A DNA stretch of 64,000 bases from Botryosphaeria dothidea (taxonomy: Eukaryota; Ascomycota; Dothideomycetes; Botryosphaeriales; Botryosphaeriaceae), in contig WWBZ02000022.1 of NCBI GenBank assembly GCA_011503125.2, positions 3,410,001 through 3,474,000 on the forward strand. The letters are read 5' to 3'. The notes under the pieces are model-generated. The model saw nothing but the letters and a program-made list of their open reading frames with translations, was not told where the DNA came from and did not search any database. This document shows, in pieces, positions 58,186 to 64,000 of the stretch. Made by a program: the position numbers and the translations under genes. The stretch's first letter is position 1. Each line of letters starts with the position of its first letter.

Positions 58186-58195
58186 GTATATATAC
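58186..58195 (-). promoter_or_regulatory. Probable TATA box of the GMC oxidoreductase gene
   Basis: GTATATATAC lies 83 bp upstream of the start codon at 58103, a plausible distance for a fungal core promoter with a short 5' UTR. It is self-complementary, so strand is assigned from the gene. Confidence 0.5.
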
Positions 58196-60687
58196 GCCTT
58201 CCTATTTGATCATGCAAGAAACCACCAAGTACCAATGAACCAGCGGTTCCCGGGTTGCCGATCTCAATCCCGTGCCATCGTGCGTGTGCCGGGCTCCTTG
58301 GCGTCGTTCTAGCTGATTTGGAGGAAAGCCGGTGCGCCTACTTTCGTATCCCGCGACTCCACGCTGGAGCTCGGCAGTTCAGCCACTCGGCAGTGTGCCC
58401 TGTTTCAGCCTCCCGTTTCGCCATGGCTTTAGCCGTCGGAGTAAAAAGAGCCACTCCAGAAGCCCTCTGGGGATGGAAGCAGTCGTGAAGCGCCACTTCC
58501 GAGGCCTCCGTTTGCACAGCCCTATTGCTCAGCAACGTACGATGAAGAGAGCGACAAGTCTTTCTGAGCAGGTTTCTTCGGCAATCCAGGCGCAGAAGCG
58601 CTGTCTCGGTCTGCATGACTCTGGTTGGCCTGAAAGGGAAACGGCGGAACCAGGACTATCGCCACAACGCGCTGTGAGACACGGTCTCTCATTCGCCTCA
58701 CACCATATGCACAATAAGGGATCGCGTAATGCAGTCCTCCGGTCCGGCAGCAATACTATTGCCATGGTGCAAGTTTAGCAGGCGTCCGGTACTTGGACTA
58801 AACGGTCGGCACATAGGAAGCACTATCCAGCCACCAATGGAGCACAGGCCACGCCCCTGCATGTTGTGGAGGCCTGAATGAATCGTGTGGACTGTGCCGC
58901 CCAGGTGTTGGGTTGCAGTTCGGAGCTCTCCAGGTAGGACGAGGGGCCTGCGCGGTCTGGAGGTGCCGACGTCAGCCATTGCAATACAAAGAAAGATGAG
59001 CCCAGAGGGGTTCGGCTAACATAGTTATGGCTCAAGCCGAAGCTCAGGCCGAGACCGCTTGTGAAGATAAGGTACCCCCCGGATCGCCATGCGAGCCGAC
59101 GGGATCATGCTTGCTCCAGCACACCCATTGTCGACTGTTCATTTCGCATGCATCGCCTTCTATGTTACGACTCACGCCCAAGTCTAGACGTGTCTCTGTC
59201 GCGGAGAAGTACACCATCTGTCTCAATTGCTTAGATAAGAGAGATCCTCAGTTTCCTGCACCGCGCATCGTTGCAATAGTCGCGCGCAAAAAAAGGTCTT
59301 AGTTCCGCAAGACCATTTCCCAGTGAGCTAGGCAAATAAATGACAAGCTCCTGGGGATTAACATTGGTCCATGCGACTTGAATAGCTGAATTATTGATGC
59401 GATGCTGCGTAGTAGGTACGCCCGCCTGGAAATGCGTAAAGCTTAGACGATTGCATGTTGAGGGAAAACAGCGAATCGCCTGGGCAACATCTTGTCGTGC
59501 GTCGATTCTAATTGGTGAGCATGTAATAATGATCTGGTGAGGTCGATATCAAACGGCAAACATTGCGGCAGTGTTTTCTGCGGAGAACAACGGTGGGGGT
59601 GTGGGATTATACAGGACATGACGGGTATTCCCGTCAAGGTTCAAGAAGCGACAGTTGTTCGAAGCCCCACTGCAGTGACGCTGGACGTGTCAGGGTCCTT
59701 GGCCACAGAAGGCTAAGGTGCGACTTCCCTGTTCCGAGACAGGCTAAGCTCGTGAAAGGCTGAAGGTGTTGATTAGGTGACGATTTGTCAGAGCATATGA
59801 AGATGAAGGCCGATGGGATAGTCAGGAAAACGTCATGGTCGATTCCTGAACCTGTAATGGCGCATCCGGAGCTACCGGTTACGAGAACATGAGCCCGATG
59901 CCCAGAGGCGTTTCATGGCGAAGAGTCGAGCGGAGACCCGCACGAGAAAATAATGGAGAAATTGGTTGATAGTGATCGGAAAGATGCATCCGAGAAGAAA
60001 ATCGTCACAGAAAAATGTGATCGGCCGTAACGTCTACCGACTGGGTGCCTGTGGTCGGAGCGTAAGGCCCAAAGTACAGCCTGTATACAGCGGCCGTACG
60101 GTACAGTTGCTGCAGAGTTTTGAAGGTTGAGAGAAAGTTCGACTCGAGATTCCGGATTGAGGAATTCCTTTGAGTCTGCATGCGGTCACGGATATATCGG
60201 GCGAAAACGCAGCTGCCAGCGTGCAGCGAGCCAGCAAACAGTTGCGGCGGGATCAAGCACATGACTCAGAGGGCCGGATGGAGCTGCTGTGTCAAGGAGG
60301 ATCAAGCTAAGGAAGCCGAGATGACGGTGGTGGAAGAGGGCTAGAAACAGCGGTGCGGTGAAACAGAACGGAGTCGTGAGGGCGTGGCATGAGCAATGAC
60401 GTCGCAAGGCTGGATGTCTGACAAGCGATCGTCAGAAATGCCGACGCTGTCTCGGGAGTTATCCAAGGAAGACTGGGGTAGGTGAAGCAGAGCGAGCGTT
60501 TGGGCGGAAAGTATGCGCGATACGCGTGCAGGATCGGAGGGACAGTGGGGGCCAAGAGCGGAGCGGAAGCGGGGCCTTGGCAAGAAGGAGATCCACCGAA
60601 AAATTGGCCAAAGCGTAACGCTTCCAAAAAGTTTCGGCAACTTTTTTGGCCCAGGACAAGCATCTCCACCAACACTCCAGCTGCACC
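58196..60687. other. 2.5-kb intergenic stretch between GMC (-) and Nop4-like (+) genes
   Basis: Divergent promoters lie at its two ends. Many short overlapping frames occur on both strands (for example 148 residues at 58332-58778), but none has a recognisable domain or better codon structure than its antisense. No RIP, no repeats and no tRNA cloverleaf that I could find by eye. It may hold an unrecognised small or non-coding gene. Near the right end, 60600-60660 is promoter and 5' UTR for the Nop4-like gene. Confidence 0.5.
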
Positions 60688-62949
60688 ATGGGCCCTCACC
60701 CCAAGAGACAGCGCCTCTCTGAGGATGGCAATGCTGTCGCTGTCACCTCCACCGACGATTCGCACGATCTGTCCGCAAATCTCGCCTCCGACCCTCAGGC
60801 TTCTCACGCCGACACCACCCAAAATCTCAAGCACCGCCGCCAGCTCTTCGTGCGCGGCCTAGGTACCACTGTCACGACCGACGACCTGACCGACCATTTC
60901 TCTCAATCCTTCCCGATCAAGCACGCCGTCGCCGTTCTCGATAAAGATACAAAACAATGCAAGGGCTTTGGCTTTGTCACCTTCGCCGACCCCGAGGATG
61001 CCAAACGTGCCAGAGACGAGTTCGATGGCTCTGAGCTACAGGGGCGCAAGATCAAGGTCGAAATTGCCGAGATGCGTCATCGTGACCCCGAGCATGGCGT
61101 CAGCCAACCTTCGAAGGTGGCGCTCGAGGCCAAGCAGAGAAAGCAAGAGCAGATGCAGCCCAGCCAGTCCAAGCTGATCATCCGCAATTTGCCTTGGTCC
61201 ATAAAAACTGAGGAAGAGCTTACCAAGCTTTTCCTCAGCTATGGCAAGGTCAAGAAAGCTATCTTGCCCAAGAAATCGAACGGCATGCTGGCTGGTTATG
61301 GTTTTGTTACTTTGCGGGGAAAGAAGGCCGCCGAGAAGGCTTTGGAGGCCGTGAATGGCAAAGAGATCGATGGTCGAACCCTGGCTGTCGATTGGTCTGT
61401 CGAAAAGGAGACTTGGCAGAAGGCTCAACAGGAGGCCGAGGATGAAGACGAAGATGAAGAATCGAAGTCGAGTGCTGAAAATGAAGACGAGGACGATGAG
61501 GCAGATGAGGTTGAAAACGACGATGACGAAGAGGACAGCGACGAAGACGACGAAGAAAGCGAAGAGGACGAAGAGAGGTACATTGACGAAGAAGAGGAGG
61601 CTCAAAAGCCGCGGGCGACCAACTTCTACAGCAACTCGACCCTCTTCATACGAAATCTTCCGTTCACATGTACAGATGAGGACCTGGAAGAACACTTTGA
61701 GCAATTTGGAGTTGTGCGATATGCACGAATTGTCATGGATCGTGCTACGGAAAAACCAAAGGGTACTGGATTCGTCTGCTTTTTCAACGAGGACGATGCC
61801 ATTGGTTGCTTGAAGGAAGCACCCAGGCAGCAACCACAAAACCCGAAGGACAAGTCTGCGGCTATTGCGCCCCACTCTGTACTGCAGAACACCGAGGCCG
61901 ACCCGACCGGAAGATATACCCTTGAAGGCCGTGTCTTGAACATTACCAAGGCTGTGGACCGTTCTGAAGCAGAAAAACTCACCGCCGAGGGTGTCGCACA
62001 TCGCTACAAGAGAGACAACGACAAACGGAAACTGTATCTCCTTTCCGAGGGAACGATCGCCTCGAACTCGCCAATGTACAAATTGCTGTCTCCTGCCGAG
62101 ATCCAGTTGCGTGAGGCAAGTTTGAAGCAGCGCAAGCAGTTGATTGAGAGCAACCCATCGCTTCATATGAGCTTGACCCGCTTGTCTATCCGCAATATCC
62201 CGCGTACTGTCTCTTCAAAGGATCTCAAGCAGCTTGCCCGCCAGGCCATTGTCGGCTTTGCCAAGGACATGAAGGAGGGCAAGCGCTCGCCCCTCTCGCA
62301 AGAAGAATTACGTCGTGGTGACGCTGAGATGCGTGAAGCCGACAAAGAAAGAAAGAAGAAGGGCAAGGGTGTTGTCAGGCAGGCCAAGATTGTGTTCGAG
62401 AACAAGGACGGCAGCAAAGTCAGCGAGAATAGCGGCGCCGGTCGGAGCAGAGGCTACGGTTTCATCGAGTACTACAATCATCGCCACGCCCTTATGGGTC
62501 TCCGTTGGCTCAATGGTCATGCGATCGACTACAAGGCTTTGGAGACCCAGAAGGGCAACAGGTTGACGCCTGAAGATATCAAGGATAGGAAGAAACGCCT
62601 CATTGTCGAATTCGCCATTGAGAACGCCCAGGTTGTCCAGAGGAGGAGAGAGTTGGAGACTAAGATGCTTGAGAAGACGCAGAAGAAAGCTACCGAGGAT
62701 GGAACCGAGTCTGAGGATGGTGAAGGAGAAAAGACGCCCAAGAAGGGTCGCAAGGGGGGCAAATTTCAGAAGAGTGGCGCAAAGGGCGCAGGCAAACGGA
62801 AGAGGGGACAAGACGATAATGAGGAGTCTCTGAGAAAGAAGGATACCAAGTCAGCAGCGCCGAAGGATGAGAAGCTTGCAAAGCAGCAGAGGATCATCGC
62901 TAGGAAACGGCAGATGCGGCGCGCCCGCAACAAAGGTACCAAGCGGTAA
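60688..62949 (+). CDS. nop4: Nop4/RBM28-like nucleolar RNA-binding protein with four RRMs, intronless
   Basis: 753 residues from the first ATG at 60688 (context CACCATGG); the frame is open upstream to 60646 but has no ATG there. RRM1: RNP2 L-F-V-R-G-L (53-58) and RNP1 K-G-F-G-F-V-T-F (92-99). RRM2: L-I-I-R-N-L (163-168) and G-Y-G-F-V-T-L. A long Asp/Glu tract of about 60 residues follows (about 250-312). RRM3: L-F-I-R-N-L (about 319-324) and G-T-G-F-V-C-F. RRM4: L-S-I-R-N-I (about 498-503) and G-Y-G-F-I-E-Y-Y (about 590-597), with a long insert between its RNP motifs. The Lys/Arg-rich tail is a nucleolar signal type. The four-RRM plan with acidic linker matches yeast Nop4 and animal RBM28, which are needed for 27S pre-rRNA processing and 60S subunit assembly in the nucleolus. 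It is a housekeeping gene, intact and un-RIPed. Confidence 0.92.
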   Translation: MGPHPKRQRLSEDGNAVAVTSTDDSHDLSANLASDPQASHADTTQNLKHRRQLFVRGLGTTVTTDDLTDHFSQSFPIKHAVAVLDKDTKQCKGFGFVTFADPEDAKRARDEFDGSELQGRKIKVEIAEMRHRDPEHGVSQPSKVALEAKQRKQEQMQPSQSKLIIRNLPWSIKTEEELTKLFLSYGKVKKAILPKKSNGMLAGYGFVTLRGKKAAEKALEAVNGKEIDGRTLAVDWSVEKETWQKAQQEAEDEDEDEESKSSAENEDEDDEADEVENDDDEEDSDEDDEESEEDEERYIDEEEEAQKPRATNFYSNSTLFIRNLPFTCTDEDLEEHFEQFGVVRYARIVMDRATEKPKGTGFVCFFNEDDAIGCLKEAPRQQPQNPKDKSAAIAPHSVLQNTEADPTGRYTLEGRVLNITKAVDRSEAEKLTAEGVAHRYKRDNDKRKLYLLSEGTIASNSPMYKLLSPAEIQLREASLKQRKQLIESNPSLHMSLTRLSIRNIPRTVSSKDLKQLARQAIVGFAKDMKEGKRSPLSQEELRRGDAEMREADKERKKKGKGVVRQAKIVFENKDGSKVSENSGAGRSRGYGFIEYYNHRHALMGLRWLNGHAIDYKALETQKGNRLTPEDIKDRKKRLIVEFAIENAQVVQRRRELETKMLEKTQKKATEDGTESEDGEGEKTPKKGRKGGKFQKSGAKGAGKRKRGQDDNEESLRKKDTKSAAPKDEKLAKQQRIIARKRQMRRARNKGTKR

Positions 62950-63588
62950 CGTGGAATATCACGAAGACTACCACGTGGGTTTCAGACGTCGGTACCATCA
63001 TTTCATTTCTCGTGCATTTTATGCACTTCAGTGGATAGAAAAAAAAACATGCATTATATCCGGTCGTCAATAACAGTCTTTCTCGCCTTCAACTATCCTT
63101 ATTATTGCATCGACCGCAAAGGAAGTGAGGAAAATCTGTTTTCACTCACCCATCGTGTTTGCTCTCAACTTCTTCACCAATCGGCTTGCATCCCATCAAT
63201 GGTTGCATGGATCTCTTTGGTTTGACTCAGAGCCCCTGATTTGTTCCGTCTGCAGTGTCAATCGGCAGTATAACGCTACAGCAGATATCCGAGTATAGCC
63301 CTTTCGTTGATATTGGAATGGAACCTTGGCTTTCGTTAAGGCTGTGTTTCCTGTTCAGGATTGGAGCGGGCCGAACCTTGGTGCCGCACGCCCGATCCGT
63401 CCAGGCAATCTTGCTGCACGATGCAAAGCGCCCGGAAGGGAGCTCATGCATGGCTCTGCTACACCAAGCTCATGTGGGCAAGCGTCTCAGGTATCCTGAG
63501 ATGAAGTCCACAAACATTTGACCGGACTCCAAGTCAACGTCTAGTACTACACTGGGTGGGACCAGTTACAGGCGAAAGCAGGTCTTAA
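62950..63588. other. 3' flank of the Nop4-like gene, no gene recognised
   Basis: Contains AT-rich stretches at 63000-63060 that may serve as the terminator. Two opposite frames at 63227-63521 overlap and show no family features. Nothing else stands out. Confidence 0.5.
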
Positions 63589-64000
63589 TGCGATTTGTAT
63601 CATACTAAAAGTTCCGGACCCCAGACCATTATCCATTCAGGCTCATCCCCACTGTTCTGTGCGAGGATAGCTGACCACCTCCGCACGTTACGGCGCTTTG
63701 ACCCAATTGTCGCGAGCCGGGCAGATTTTCTGCTGGAATCCACGGCTGAAGGGCTCTTTGGGATGGCTCTCCAATCAGCTTGCAGGGTTCACACGGGAAG
63801 AAGCGCCAGACTTGCCTTGTCCGTTGAAAGGCACAGACTCTCCTCTATGGAACTGAGTATCAAGACTTTCCTCAATCTGAGGAAGCTAAGGCTGGTTTTT
63901 GTGAGCAATCGGAAGGAGCTCTTTCGTCTGCCGAGGCCTTCAATGAGTGGATCAAATCTCCTTCTGGGCGCTCATGGTGGTTCAGTATGTTCCCGGATAT
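63589..64000 (+). other. Possible exon(s) of an unidentified gene running off the right edge
   Basis: One plus frame is stop-free from 63589 to the window end, with its first ATG at 63763. Two other frames look at least as protein-like: one from the TAG near 63670 to about 63850 (...Q-I-F-C-W-N-P-R-L-K-G-S-L-G-W-L), the other from about 63823 to the end (...E-W-I-K-S-P-S-G-R-S-W-W-F-S-M-F-P-D). The latter two can be joined by a one-base shift near 63849. No family is recognised, and neither start nor splicing can be fixed without the sequence to the right. Confidence 0.3.

Noticed and set aside
58332..58778. 148-residue plus-strand frame in the 2.5-kb gap
   Set aside because: Opposite-strand frames of similar quality overlap it; composition does not resemble the neighbouring genes.
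60307..60834. 175-residue minus-strand frame over the Nop4 promoter
   Set aside because: No family features, overlaps the start of a clear gene, several competing frames.
61036..62166. 376-residue minus-strand frame
   Set aside because: Antisense to the Nop4-like gene; the hydrophobic run is the reverse of its Asp/Glu tract.
58104..64000. tRNA or rRNA genes
   Set aside because: I looked for cloverleaf-like arms and T-loop motifs by eye and saw none convincing; a tRNA scan would be decisive.

Overview
The window looks like part of a filamentous ascomycete (Pezizomycotina) chromosome that crosses from a dead retrotransposon block (about 1-48,110) into ordinary gene-bearing DNA (about 48,110-64,000). 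The evidence is near-total loss of CA/TG dinucleotides in the repeats (the signature of repeat-induced point mutation, RIP), 49-65 nt GT-AG introns, a HET-domain gene, a Zn2Cys6 regulator and a secreted GMC oxidoreductase. I cannot name the species.

Repeat block, 1-48,110. All elements are retrotransposons nested in one another, and almost all reading frames carry CAG/CAA/TGG-to-stop changes. I recognise three LTR families (Gypsy-A, -B, -C, all chromodomain-bearing) and two non-LTR families: a Tad-like LINE with four copies (called LINE-T1 to T4 here) and a second one called LINE-U. The nesting can be read from target-site duplications. T1 sits in Gypsy-A1. T2 sits in Gypsy-B1. T3 sits in T4, and Gypsy-A2 sits in T3. 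Gypsy-B2 sits in T4. Gypsy-C sits in ORF1 of LINE-U. RIP is essentially complete on the left and fades out inside Gypsy-C (about 46,200-46,700), so its right LTR and integrase end are nearly unmutated.

Gene region, 48,656-64,000. In order: a HET-domain gene (-) with one apparent +1 frameshift; a Dabb (stress-responsive alpha/beta-barrel) gene (+, one intron); an ATP-grasp ligase-like gene (-, two introns) tail-to-tail with it; a Zn2Cys6/fungal-specific transcription factor (-, two introns, one apparent +1 frameshift) 129 bp upstream of the ATP-grasp gene; a secreted GMC oxidoreductase (-, four introns); a 2.6 kb gap with nothing recognised; an intact Nop4/RBM28-like four-RRM ribosome-biogenesis protein (+, intronless); and an unresolved open stretch running off the right edge.

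How the genes may work together: the regulator, ATP-grasp ligase, Dabb protein and flavin oxidoreductase are the kind of set found in small fungal metabolic clusters, but there is no PKS/NRPS/terpene backbone gene here, so this is only a hypothesis. The Nop4-like gene is housekeeping and probably marks the end of the accessory zone. The most unusual observations are strand-asymmetric RIP, a RIP edge inside a single element, a full-length LINE with mismatched flanks, and two neighbouring genes each broken by one extra A directly before a conserved Cys codon.
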